Below are positions 38,324 to 47,524 of a DNA stretch of 64,000 bases, in pieces (position 1 is the stretch's first letter; each line of letters begins with the position of its first letter). The position numbers were made by a program, and so were the translations under genes. The stretch covers positions 6,758,001 through 6,822,000 of the forward strand of contig NZ_CP068595.1 in NCBI RefSeq assembly GCF_016772475.1, given 5' to 3'. The notes under the pieces are model-generated. The model saw only the letters and a list, made by a program, of their open reading frames with translations, was not told where the DNA came from and did not search any database. Source of the DNA: Paenibacillus sonchi (GTDB lineage: Bacteria; Bacillota; Bacilli; Paenibacillales; Paenibacillaceae).

Positions 38324-39525
38324 TTATTCTGGAGCCTTCAGCGGTGTCACCCGCATCCCCGTCGCCCGGATATAAGCATGAACCTGAAGCTCCAGCGTGC
38401 CTTTGGCAAAAATTTGATTCCAATCCTTCTCAACCTTTTTCCATTCAGCCGGATTCACGCGTTTGAGTTCGTTGCCAAAGTTGAAATAATCGCACTCTGC
38501 CCTTTGTGCGGCTTGAAAGGCTTCCCGGACTTCCTCCTCCGTTAATTTCTCCATCTCCGCTTCCAGCTTTCTGATTTCATGGTTTTCGCTCAGGTTTATA
38601 ACGCTCTGCGTCTCATTGAGATTCCCTTCCTCGTTGATGTGGATATGGAATACAGGCAACCCGTCACGCATCTCGACCTTAATCTTGGTTTTGGAAAACA
38701 CCACGTTTACGGCAATCGCCTTAGCTTGGTCCCCGGAATTTATATTCAAATTGGTTTCGACAATTTTATCGAGTATCCACAAGGTGCCCCTCGCTTCAGG
38801 GCCATCAATCCAGTTCTGAAGCTTCCCCTTGTTGAATACTGCCTGGCCGCTGATTAGTATTGAGGTTTCCGCCTTCGTTTGTTCCAGGCTCGTCTTCTTT
38901 TGTCCTTCCTCCACGCTGCCAAGCATACGGACACCGCTGATCGTAAACCCTCCGCCGCCCGTTATTTCCTTGATCGTTTCAAACACACTGACCTTTGGGG
39001 TTTCCCCCAGACCCTTGAGGTATTTTCCGCCTTTTTGCCCAACCCGACAGAGGGCACACTCTCCTGGGGCAGCAGCACCTTCAGGATGGACTCGGCATCC
39101 GTATCTCTTGACACCAGTACAGTTGTATTCAGCCGAAGCTCATGGGATCTTTCAAAAATATCAAATACCTCATTCATACCGCCTTCTGCGAGCGATTCTC
39201 CTATCACCAGAAGCTGAGCATGGGCAAAAAAAAGCTGCCGGGTCGCCTGCTTAGATGCTCTGCGGAGCGCCCCGAATACAGTCCGGTCATTGACCGTATA
39301 AATGGAGATGGGCGACTGGTTGGTGCTTGCCCCCTGGGTAGTGGTAGTGGACGAAGGATTCACAACCTGGAACGTAACCCGGAGTTTCCCCGTGTCCTTC
39401 ACCCGGTCAATGCCAATCCCGCTTACGATCGCAAGCTCGTTCAGCTCTCTGCTGTTCCAGCATCCGGCCAGGTTAACAGACAGAAGGACAAAGAGAACAA
39501 GAACTGACAGGCGTTTCGTCTTCAT
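38324..39525 (-). CDS. gerAC: Spore germination receptor lipoprotein subunit C (frameshift near 39004-39008)
   Basis: 400 aa after repair. The start MKTKRLSVLVLFVLLSVNLAGCW is a lipoprotein signal with lipobox LAGC, followed by NSRELNELAIVSGIGID, the GerAC mark. FFAHAQLLVIGESLAEGG and the second domain's DFNFGNELKR-type strand (FNFGNELKRVNPAEWK) are also clear. One base is missing from the C5 run at 39004-39008, where WGETPKVSVFETIKE reads through once fixed. The subunit is tethered to the inner spore membrane and is needed for receptor function. Its ATG overlaps the gerAA stop. Confidence 0.9.
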
Positions 39526-41081
39526 GCCTGGTTCCCCTGTCTGTCCTTGTCCGCTTTCTTGCGCACATTGCTTTTGTGTTCCAGACGCGGCCGTATCTTC
39601 ATAAAATGAATGGGCGACCGGATCAGGGTATCCTTCTGGGCCTGAGGGTCAAAGGGACCTAAAGGAGACATATACGGAACGCCGAGCGACCGCAGGCTGC
39701 ATAAATGCGCGACCAGCATCAAGGCCAGAATCGCTATGCCGTACAGGCCCATAAACGCGGCAACAAACACTATAACAAAGCGCAGAAAACGTACAGAAAG
39801 CGCCATATTAAAAGCAGGGGTTGTAAAGCTGGAGATCCCCGTTATGGAAACCACAATAACCATCGCAGGAGAAACAATGCCCGCCTGTACTGCGGCCTGC
39901 CCCAAAACCAGACCTCCAATGATCGAGACGGTCTGTCCGATTGGCGAAGGCAGGCGGATTCCCGCCTCGCGGATAATTTCAAAGGTAACCTCCATCATCA
40001 ACGCTTCGACAAAGGCGGGAAAAGGCACCCCTTCCCGTTGTGAAGCCAAATTGATGAGCAGCGGAGTAGGAATCATCTCCTGATGAAAATTAAGCGCGGC
40101 AACAAAGATGGCAGGACCAAACATCGAAATAAAAAAACAGAGAAAACGCAATAAACGGATCAGTGTAGAAATATCAAACCGCTGATAGTAGTCCTCCACG
40201 GTATGAAAAAACATAAAAAAAGTTGCAGGGGCTATAAGTACAAAAGGGGTACCGTCCACAAAAACGGCGATTCTTCCATCCAGCAAATTCCCGGCCACAG
40301 TGTCCGGCCGTTCTGTGTTATACAGTGTCGGGAAAGGGGTGTACCCGCTTCCCTCTATTAACTGCTCAATGTATCCCGATTCCAGGATGGAATCCACTCT
40401 GATCTCCTTCAGCTTTTCCCTCAGCTTCTTGAGGACATCTTCGTCGGCTATTCCATGTATATACATAATCGCGATGTTCGTCTGCGTCACAGCACCCAGC
40501 TTCATCGGCTCTACCCAAAGATTCTGATTTTTAATTCTTCGCCGGACCAGTGAAATGTTGACGCTAATCGTTTCAGTAAAGCTTTCCTTGGACCCCCGGA
40601 TGGATACCTGCGTTCCTGCCTCAGAGACCGGACGGACCTCGCCACCGCTTGTATCGCCGCTGAGTGCTTCCGGCATGCCTTCAACCAGTACAAGCGTGTT
40701 GCCGGACAAAAGGGCTTCATACAGTCCGCTCCTGTTTGTGAGCGACTGGCTTTTACCCGGAGTCAGCGCTTTTTCCTTGATATAGTTAAAAACCTCCAGG
40801 CTGGTTGAGAGCTTCTGCCCTTCCTCACTTACGGTTTGAAAAGACATAGCATGGGAGATGAAGTCATCCACTAACTCCTTATCCGTGAGGCCTTCCATGT
40901 AAATAACTGCAACCTGAGGAGCTGCATTTATCAATTTGAAATGGCGGATAATCAGATCCATACTGTTCCCCAGACCTTGCCTGATGTGCTGTAAATCATC
41001 CTCCAGGTTCCCGGAGAGCGGGGAGCTTGTATTGCTATCAGCCGTTTGAGACTGTTTTTTTTCTTTGGCTTGAGCTGCCAT
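39522..41081 (-). CDS. gerAA: Spore germination receptor subunit A (GerAA family)
   Basis: 519 aa. A soluble N-terminal domain (VAVIYMEGLTDKELVDDF, VSIRGSKESFTETISVNISLVRRRI) is followed by five membrane helices with MEVTFEIIREAGIRLPSPIGQTVSIIGGLVLGQAAVQAG, the GerAA core (given here as two overlapping segments of the same region). It differs from the SpoVAF-type gene at 23.2 kb in lacking the acidic extension. The start is ATG 41081 behind AGGAGG. GerAA subunits form the oligomeric channel of the receptor. The gene is the first of the operon. Confidence 0.92.
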   Translation of the reverse strand: MAAQAKEKKQSQTADSNTSSPLSGNLEDDLQHIRQGLGNSMDLIIRHFKLINAAPQVAVIYMEGLTDKELVDDFISHAMSFQTVSEEGQKLSTSLEVFNYIKEKALTPGKSQSLTNRSGLYEALLSGNTLVLVEGMPEALSGDTSGGEVRPVSEAGTQVSIRGSKESFTETISVNISLVRRRIKNQNLWVEPMKLGAVTQTNIAIMYIHGIADEDVLKKLREKLKEIRVDSILESGYIEQLIEGSGYTPFPTLYNTERPDTVAGNLLDGRIAVFVDGTPFVLIAPATFFMFFHTVEDYYQRFDISTLIRLLRFLCFFISMFGPAIFVAALNFHQEMIPTPLLINLASQREGVPFPAFVEALMMEVTFEIIREAGIRLPSPIGQTVSIIGGLVLGQAAVQAGIVSPAMVIVVSITGISSFTTPAFNMALSVRFLRFVIVFVAAFMGLYGIAILALMLVAHLCSLRSLGVPYMSPLGPFDPQAQKDTLIRSPIHFMKIRPRLEHKSNVRKKADKDRQGNQA

Positions 41082-41101
41082 CAGCAAGCACCTCCTGCAC
41101 A

Positions 41102-41132
41102 TACTATTTGCCCGCTATCCTTTTTTTATGCA
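41102..41132 (-). promoter_or_regulatory. Candidate sigma-G promoter of the gerA-type operon
   Basis: On the minus strand TGCATA (41127-41132) is a full -35 match to sigma-G, with AATAGTA (41102-41108) 18 bases on, five of seven in the -10. It lies only 20 bases before the gerAA ATG, so the leader would be short; weak to moderate support. Confidence 0.35.
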
Positions 41133-41140
41133 GGTTATGG

Positions 41141-41188
41141 AAAAAGAGGCTGGCCGTGCAGAATTTCTGCATACGGCCAGCCTCTATT
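41141..41188 (-). terminator. Terminator after the flavoprotein gene
   Basis: A long perfect stem, AGAGGCTGGCCGT-GCAGAA with TTCTGC-ACGGCCAGCCTCT arms (one bulge), ends in TTTTTCC on the minus strand. It closes the iron-uptake operon and precedes the gerA-type promoter. Confidence 0.88.
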
Positions 41189-41213
41189 CGTTGATCCCTT
41201 CATTAATTGCCTG

Positions 41214-42280
<1,067 letters not shown>

Positions 42281-42359
42281 TTATGGCTAGTTAAGCTAAA
42301 CTTCTGATCTACTAAAACAGCGCAGGTCTTAGCTCAGCTTATAAATATGCTTCAGCGTG

Positions 42360-43400
42360 CTAAGATCTGGTGCGGGCCAGTAAATAAAGAAAATAAGGCG
42401 CACCGATTACCGCGACAACAATACCGGTCGGTATTTCAGACGGCTGCAGAATCCGGCGGCCAATGGTATCCGCCGTCAGGACAAGCAAGGAACCCAGCAG
42501 TGCTGAAGCGGGCAGCATCAGCTGATGCTTCGGCCCCACCAGGCGCCGGGCCAGATGAGGGCCGATCAAGCCCACAAACCCGATTCCCCCGCTTACCGCT
42601 ACACTGGCCGCTGCCAGTCCTACGGCAGCCCCGAGCAGACGGAATTGTTCCTTGATTACTGCCGCACCCAACCCGGTTGCAGTCTGGTCGCCAAGATTCA
42701 ACACATTCATGACTCTGGCCTTATAGATCACATAAGGCAGCAGAATGAGAATCCAGGGCAGCAGGGACAGCACGAACTTCCATCTGGTCCCCCAGATACT
42801 GCCCGCCAGCCAGGTGGCAACAAATTGGTATTTATCCGGATCGAGGCGCAAGGTCAGCACAATCATCGCTGCACTCATCCCTGCAGCAACCGCTACACCG
42901 GTCAGCAGCAGCCGGATCGGCGATATTCCCTGGTGCCATTTATACGCAAGCGCATAGATCATTGCCGCAGTACATGCTGCCCCCACAAAGGCCACCAGCG
43001 GAAGCATAAAGACCGGTGCAGAAGTCGTTGCCGGATAAAAGGATATCAGCAGCATGACCATCAATCCCGCTCCGGCATTGATCCCGAGAATACCGGGATC
43101 GGCCAGATCATTGCGGAATACACCTTGCATCACCGCTCCCGAAACCGCCAGACCGGCTCCAACCAGAATTGAAATTACAATACGCGGCAGACGGAAATCG
43201 AAAAGAATGAGTTCCTGCTTGTCCGTCCCCCGGCCAAGCAGGGTGTGCAGCAGCTCCAGCGGTGTCAAACGTATGTATCCTGTATTCACACTGATAATCA
43301 GAGCAGCAGCAATCAAGAGCGACAGGATTGCCAGCACTTGAAAGCCGCGCCTGCGTCTAACTTCATCAAAACTTATAGCCGTAGTCCTGCGCATACTCAC
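42360..43400 (-). CDS. Iron-siderophore ABC transporter permease (FecCD family, second subunit)
   Basis: 346 aa with about nine helices. FecCD motifs: FRLPRIVISILVGAGLAVSG, ILGINAGAGLMVMLLI, LLLTGVAVAAGMSAAMI, ATWLAGSIWGTRW and IGFVGLIGPHLARRLVG, followed by LTADTIGRRILQPSEIPTGI, the loop that contacts the ATPase. Its ATG overlaps the upstream permease stop by four bases. Works as a heterodimer with that partner. Neither a binding protein nor an ATPase is nearby, so they must be shared or unlinked (as FhuC in Bacillus). Confidence 0.92.
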   Translation of the reverse strand: MSMRRTTAISFDEVRRRRGFQVLAILSLLIAAALIISVNTGYIRLTPLELLHTLLGRGTDKQELILFDFRLPRIVISILVGAGLAVSGAVMQGVFRNDLADPGILGINAGAGLMVMLLISFYPATTSAPVFMLPLVAFVGAACTAAMIYALAYKWHQGISPIRLLLTGVAVAAGMSAAMIVLTLRLDPDKYQFVATWLAGSIWGTRWKFVLSLLPWILILLPYVIYKARVMNVLNLGDQTATGLGAAVIKEQFRLLGAAVGLAAASVAVSGGIGFVGLIGPHLARRLVGPKHQLMLPASALLGSLLVLTADTIGRRILQPSEIPTGIVVAVIGAPYFLYLLARTRS

Positions 43401-44455
43401 AGCTCCCTTCTTTCTTTGCGGGCCAGATACAGAAAGAAAGGCACACCAATCAGTGCAAGAACCGCGCCCAGCGGCGTTTCATGCTGCGGGATGACGGTTC
43501 TGGCCGCCAGATCAGCGAGCACCACCAGCAGACTGCCCAGCACGGCAGAGCACGGAATAATCCACCTGTAATCCACACCGACAAGATACCGCGTCAAATG
43601 GGGGATGATCAGACCAATAAACCCGACGGCTCCAACTACCGATACCGATGAACCGGCAAGAATCAGAACGATCAGAGCGCCTGCCAGCTTCACCAGGCCT
43701 GTACGCTGCCCAAGGCCTCTGGCAACCTCATCGCCCAGGCTGAGCATGGTAATGGAGCGGGACAACACGATGGCCCCAAGAATCGCCGCAAAAACCCAGG
43801 GAAACATAATTTTCAGCTGGAACCACTTCGTTCCGGCTATGCCTCCTGCATACCAAAAGGCCAGATCTTGTCCAATTTTATAATACAAAGCCACGCCTTC
43901 GCTTAACGCCGAGAGCAGCGCACTTAAAGCCGCACCGGCCAGCACCAGACGGGCTGGGGTCAATCCGCCTTTAGCCAAGGACCCGACACCATACACAATC
44001 GCTGCTCCAGCACCTGCCCCCGCAAAGGAATACAGAATCAAACTCATGAATGGCAGATTCGGCATAAATGCAAAACAAAGCGCCAGCGCAAACCCTGCCC
44101 CTGAATTAATGCCCATCAGCCCGGAATCCGCAAGCGGGTTGCGGGTCATGCCTTGCATAATCGCTCCTGCCACAGCAAAGCTTGCGCCGATCATCACGCC
44201 GCCAAGCACGCGGGGCAGCCGGAGCTCCCGGATAATCTGGTGATCCGTAATATCCGGATTGAAATGAAAAACAGCGCTCCATACCACCGGCAGCTTGATA
44301 TCCGCAGCCCCGAACGAGACAGATACCGCAATACCCAGCGCCAGGGCAATCAGACCGCCAACCAGGATCAGTGTAGCCGCCCAAGGCCGCGAACGAAGCT
44401 TCACCTCATTCTGCCGCCCAAGGGGACCTGTACCGGCTGCTGTCTGTTGACTCAT
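43397..44455 (-). CDS. Iron-siderophore ABC transporter permease (FecCD family, first subunit)
   Basis: 352 aa. FecCD motifs in order: IRELRLPRVLGGVMIGASFA, LMGINSGAGFALALCF, LVLAGAALSALLSALSEG, AFWYAGGIAGTKWF, VGFIGLIIPHLTRYLVG and ARTVIPQHETPLGAVLALIG. ATG 44455 is placed behind GGTGGGAG; the open frame reaches further upstream but has no site. It follows directly after a perfect Fur box, so the operon is induced by iron starvation. Partner of the next permease. Confidence 0.92.
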   Translation of the reverse strand: MSQQTAAGTGPLGRQNEVKLRSRPWAATLILVGGLIALALGIAVSVSFGAADIKLPVVWSAVFHFNPDITDHQIIRELRLPRVLGGVMIGASFAVAGAIMQGMTRNPLADSGLMGINSGAGFALALCFAFMPNLPFMSLILYSFAGAGAGAAIVYGVGSLAKGGLTPARLVLAGAALSALLSALSEGVALYYKIGQDLAFWYAGGIAGTKWFQLKIMFPWVFAAILGAIVLSRSITMLSLGDEVARGLGQRTGLVKLAGALIVLILAGSSVSVVGAVGFIGLIIPHLTRYLVGVDYRWIIPCSAVLGSLLVVLADLAARTVIPQHETPLGAVLALIGVPFFLYLARKERREL

Positions 44456-44480
44456 ATCTCCCACCTTTTTCTCATGAAAT

Positions 44481-44495
44481 TGATAATCATTATCA
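44481..44495 (-). promoter_or_regulatory. Fur box of the siderophore-permease operon
   Basis: TGATAATCATTATCA is a perfect 7-1-7 inverted repeat equal to the Bacillus Fur consensus TGATAATNATTATCA. It lies 26 bases before the first permease start. Repression by Fur with Fe(II) is expected. Confidence 0.92.
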
Positions 44496-44565
44496 TTATA
44501 ACATTGTAAAGGAAAGAGCTGTATTTTGGCAATGGACAAATACAAGAAAGATTGCAGGCAGCAAA

Positions 44566-44620
44566 GAAAAACCCCTCCCGATTAATCGGACTACGCAAGC
44601 ATTGCCCGTAACGGGAGGGA
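44566..44620 (-). terminator. Terminator of the erm gene
   Basis: Minus-strand CCCTCCCG and CGGGAGGG form the base of a hairpin with a long inner loop, followed by GTTTTTCTTT. It lies just past the erm stop and before the Fur box, so it insulates the iron operon from erm transcription. Confidence 0.7.
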
Positions 44621-44639
44621 TTACAGGTTTATTCAGCCA

Positions 44640-45482
44640 TTAGCGGCGTCCTTTCCTCTTGCGCGCCTTCGGCCACCGGTAAGATGGAACGTGCCGAAGC
44701 ATTGCGAGAAATAACTGGCCCCACTGTTGTTCGTGTAAAGTACAAATGGCTTGGTTGCGTTCTATTTTCAGCTCTTTTGCCAATTTTGCAATTTGCGGGG
44801 GTGTAAACACCTCACCAATGGCTTCAACAAACGGAACATATGGATAATGAAGCGCATGTGAAGCCAGATCCGTAAACTGTCTCCGGTGATGGGGAGGAAG
44901 CATTGGATTGTTCTTTTTGAAGACAGTTACGACAGCTGAGGCCACTCCCGGCGGTGGTGAAAAATTGTTAGGCAGAACTGTGCGGACAAGCCGGATGTCG
45001 TACCACATTCTCCATGCCAGAATCATCGGGTTGATCACAGGCACGGCTGTAAAGCGTTTGGCGGCCCCTTTTTCCGTTATAAATACGGCACGCTGCATTC
45101 TCAGGGAGGGGTCTCCCAGAAACTTCTCGAATATAGGAGTGGTAATGGAAAACGGCATATTAGCTACTACACAAAATGGGCTTTTAGGCAGTTTATACTG
45201 AAGCACATCCACCAGCTTGATATTTATATTATTTTTCTCTTTCATTTTACTTGTAAGTTTTTGAACGCTGGCAGGGTCATTTTCGATGGCAATTACGGTT
45301 CCGGCTTGTCCGGCTAAAGGGAAGGTCAGCGCCCCCGTTCCTGCTCCGATATCAATCACAGTATCGCCTCTGCTCACTTTTGCCAGCTCAACCATTTCTT
45401 TAATCAGAGATTTGTTGATCAGCAGATGTCTTCCAGGGAAGTTGGCTGTCCCATAACGAAACCTTGAATCATTTTTAGGCAT
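44640..45482 (-). CDS. Erm-type 23S rRNA (adenine-2058-N6) methyltransferase, Erm(D)-like
   Basis: 280 aa. The SAM-binding loop is VIDIGAGTGALTFPLAG, the acidic motif AIENDPASV, and the catalytic motif VANMPFSITTPIFEKFL (N-M-P-F). FITEKGAAKRFTAVPVINP and the basic tail YRWPKARKRKGRR resemble Erm(D)-clade proteins rather than KsgA. N6-methylation of A2058 would block macrolides, lincosamides and streptogramin B. ATG 45482 is chosen since GAGGTG lies nine bases before it; the open frame runs 28 codons upstream, but that stretch is the attenuator region. Expression is likely inducible through the leader peptide upstream. Confidence 0.88.
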   Translation of the reverse strand: MPKNDSRFRYGTANFPGRHLLINKSLIKEMVELAKVSRGDTVIDIGAGTGALTFPLAGQAGTVIAIENDPASVQKLTSKMKEKNNINIKLVDVLQYKLPKSPFCVVANMPFSITTPIFEKFLGDPSLRMQRAVFITEKGAAKRFTAVPVINPMILAWRMWYDIRLVRTVLPNNFSPPPGVASAVVTVFKKNNPMLPPHHRRQFTDLASHALHYPYVPFVEAIGEVFTPPQIAKLAKELKIERNQAICTLHEQQWGQLFLAMLRHVPSYRWPKARKRKGRR

Positions 45483-45490
45483 AACAAAAA

Positions 45491-45526
45491 GCACCTCATT
45501 CATTTGTATTAGTAAATGAAAAAGGC
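45491..45526 (-). promoter_or_regulatory. Hairpin 3:4 sequestering the erm Shine-Dalgarno site
   Basis: In the RNA, GCCUUUUUCAUUU (45514-45526) pairs with AAAUGAAUGAGGU (45493-45505) in 12 of 13 positions, two of them G-U pairs, around an eight-base loop. The stem covers GAGG, the erm ribosome binding site. This is the expected off state of an Erm translational attenuator. Confidence 0.7.
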
Positions 45527-45601
45527 ACAGCACAAATAAACCCAAAGCACCCATGAAATTAATCAATGGACGAAGGATATACGTGTTCTGTACCTTTCAT
45601 T
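45515..45601 (-). promoter_or_regulatory. Alternative pairing 2:3 that would free the erm ribosome binding site
   Basis: AAUGAAAGGUACAG (45588-45601), which starts at the leader stop codon, pairs with CUGUGCCUUUUUCAUU (45515-45530) over 14 base pairs with one two-base bulge and one G-U. It excludes the Shine-Dalgarno hairpin because both use the same UUUUUCAUU segment. Ribosome stalling on the leader would be expected to favour this form. Confidence 0.65.
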
Positions 45602-45632
45602 AACGAATACGAATGTATGCGATGCAATACAT
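45600..45632 (-). CDS. Erm leader peptide MYCIAYIRIR
   Basis: A ten-codon frame, ATG TAT TGC ATC GCA TAC ATT CGT ATT CGT TAA, lies 117 bases before the erm ATG and has an AAGGGGAG site nine bases upstream. The peptide ends R-I-R, a (+)x(+) pattern; drug-bound ribosomes are known to stall at such motifs, as in the ErmD leader with R-L-R. A second short frame, MKGTEHVYPSSID, overlaps its stop codon (TAATG). The structure around it supports a regulatory role. Confidence 0.7.
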   Translation of the reverse strand: MYCIAYIRIR

Positions 45633-45695
45633 GGGCAACTTCTCCCCTTAAGTCAAAAGATAGGTAAAGACCTTATCAAGCTTATCATATTTCTG

Positions 45696-45730
45696 CAAAA
45701 AAATCCGCTTTCCACAAGGGAAAGCGGATG
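45696..45730 (-). terminator. Terminator at the end of the frl-hyu-opp operon
   Basis: Minus-strand ATCCGCTTTCC / GGAAAGCGGAT with a short loop, then TTTTTTTGC. It lies 29 bases after the GntR stop codon. A strong intrinsic terminator. Confidence 0.88.
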
Positions 45731-45758
45731 GGAGGATCTTTGGCAGTAATGGCGCACC

Positions 45759-46468
45759 TTATACATGCAGTTTATATTTCTCGCCGTTGATGATTTGGTT
45801 CCCTACATATACGATCTTATCGTTGTTCCCGTATACGACGCCATGGACCAGCAGCAGAGGACTGTTCTTGCTGACCTGCAGATAGGAAGCCTCCTGCATA
45901 GTGGCCCGGCAAATCTCAATCGTACGTTTGGATTTGGATATCTGAATCCCTCTTTTTTCTTTCAAAATTTGAAATAATGAATGATCATTCAGGTTCTCTT
46001 CCAGCAAAAACGAATATTGAATGGAAAAATAGTTGTTTTCGATAACCATCGGATTGTTATCCAACAGCCGGAGACGAGAGATATAAACGGTTTGACTGCC
46101 CGGGGGAGCTCCAGCTGTTCGAGAATGTCATTGCCGGGGATCATTAGCTCGGAGGCCAGCACCTTCGCACTCGGAACCGCCCCGATCAGCTTGCTGGCTT
46201 CGGTAAAGCTAAGAATCTGGTTTAGATCCTTTGGATATTTGGCCATGGCGACAAATGTCCCTTTGCCTTGCCTTTTCTCCAGCAGTCCTTCGTTCCTCAG
46301 CTCATTGGTCGCCCTCCGGACGGTGATTACACTGACTTCATATTTTTGAGCCAACTCCACTTCGGGCAGCAGCTTCTCTCCAGGCTTTAGCCTTCCTTCG
46401 GCAATTTCGTTCTTCAGCTTTTCTTTTAGCTGCTCATACAATGGTGTAGCGATTGTCTCGTCTAACAT
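45759..46468 (-). CDS. GntR/HutC-type regulator with UTRA domain (frameshift near 46102-46106)
   Basis: 236 aa after repair. The N-terminal winged helix reads PLYEQLKEKLKNEIAEGRLKPG, VSVITVRRATNELRNEGLLEKRQGKGTFV, typical of GntR. The C-terminal UTRA effector domain follows (VYISRLRLLDNNPMVIENNYF, then CRATMQEASYLQVSKNSPLLLVHGVVYG). One base is missing from the G5 run at 46102-46106. It is the last gene of the frl-type operon and likely senses a fructosamine phosphate, as FrlR does in B. subtilis. A direct-repeat operator lies at the operon promoter. Confidence 0.87.
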
Positions 46469-46532
46469 AATAGGCGTCCCCTCATAAACCGGTTTCTTTC
46501 CATTTTATGATAACCAATTGTATGCCCAGCGT

Positions 46533-47519
46533 CTAGTGCTCATCGTTGTATAAGTGGCATGAAACACTGTGGTTACCCTGGGTTTGCAGCAAAATCGGGA
46601 CCTCTACCGAACATTTGTCCATCCGGTACGGGCAGCGTGTGTGGAAGGAACATCCGGCAGGCGGATTGGACGGACTTGGCACATCCCCTTCAAGAACGAT
46701 CCGTTCTCTGCTTATTTCGGGATTGGGATTCGGAATCGCCGACAGCAATGCTTTGGTATAGGGATGAAGCGGATTTCCATACAGCTCATTCCGGTCCGTG
46801 ATCTCAACAATTTTGCCCAAGTACATCACGGCCACCCGGTCGCATAAATGATGAACCACACTCAGGTCATGGGAGATGAACAGATAGGTTAATCCCAACT
46901 TCTCCTTCAGCTCTTTCATCAAATTTAATACTTGTGCCCGTACCGAGACGTCCAGGGCGGAAACGGGCTCATCACAAACAATCAGCTTCGGCTCCACCGC
47001 CAATGCCCTGGCTATGCCGATCCGCTGTTTTTGGCCGCCCGAAAATTCATGCGGAAACCGGTTAACATAATCTTTGTTCAATCCGACCAGCTCAAGCAGC
47101 TCGTTAATGCGTCTTTCTTTAGCTTCGCCTTGGGCAAGTCCATATATATCCAAAGGTGCTCCAATGATTTCACCGACAGTCATCCGCGGATTTAACGCCG
47201 CACCCGAATCCTGAAAAATAATCTGCAGCTCTTTCCTCATCATCCGCTTTTCTTCCTTGCCGTACGCAAGGATGTCTTGTCCTTCGAAGACAATATTCCC
47301 GGAAGTCGGCTCGATTAATCTCAGGATCGAGCGGCCCAATGTGGATTTTCCGCAGCCGCTCTCTCCGACCAGCCCCAATATTTCCCCTTTGCGGATATTC
47401 AGGCTGATTCCGTCCACCGCTTTGACGACCGGTTTTTTCCGGGTCAGCAGACCCGATTTGGAGGTATAATGTTTTTTCAGCTCCCGGACTTCCAGCAGAT
47501 AGGGACTGGGGTTTCCCAT
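46533..47519 (-). CDS. oppF: Oligopeptide ABC transporter ATP-binding protein (OppF type)
   Basis: 328 aa. Walker A is GLVGESGCGKSTLG, the signature is HEFSGGQKQRIGIARAL and Walker B is LIVCDEPVSALD, with the His switch in FISHDLSV. The C-terminal oligopeptide-specific extension (GCSFHTRCPYRMDKCSVEVP) has the cysteines that in related proteins bind an iron-sulfur cluster. ATG 47519 follows AAGGTG, five bases after the oppD stop. It pairs with OppD to drive the OppABC importer of this operon. Confidence 0.9.
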   Translation of the reverse strand: MGNPSPYLLEVRELKKHYTSKSGLLTRKKPVVKAVDGISLNIRKGEILGLVGESGCGKSTLGRSILRLIEPTSGNIVFEGQDILAYGKEEKRMMRKELQIIFQDSGAALNPRMTVGEIIGAPLDIYGLAQGEAKERRINELLELVGLNKDYVNRFPHEFSGGQKQRIGIARALAVEPKLIVCDEPVSALDVSVRAQVLNLMKELKEKLGLTYLFISHDLSVVHHLCDRVAVMYLGKIVEITDRNELYGNPLHPYTKALLSAIPNPNPEISRERIVLEGDVPSPSNPPAGCSFHTRCPYRMDKCSVEVPILLQTQGNHSVSCHLYNDEH

Positions 47520-47524
47520 CGCGT

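Noticed and set aside
45483..45566. An N-terminal extension of the erm frame (start at 45566)
   Set aside because: The stretch overlaps the attenuator hairpins and has no ribosome site, while ATG 45482 has GAGGTG at nine bases and matches Erm N-termini.
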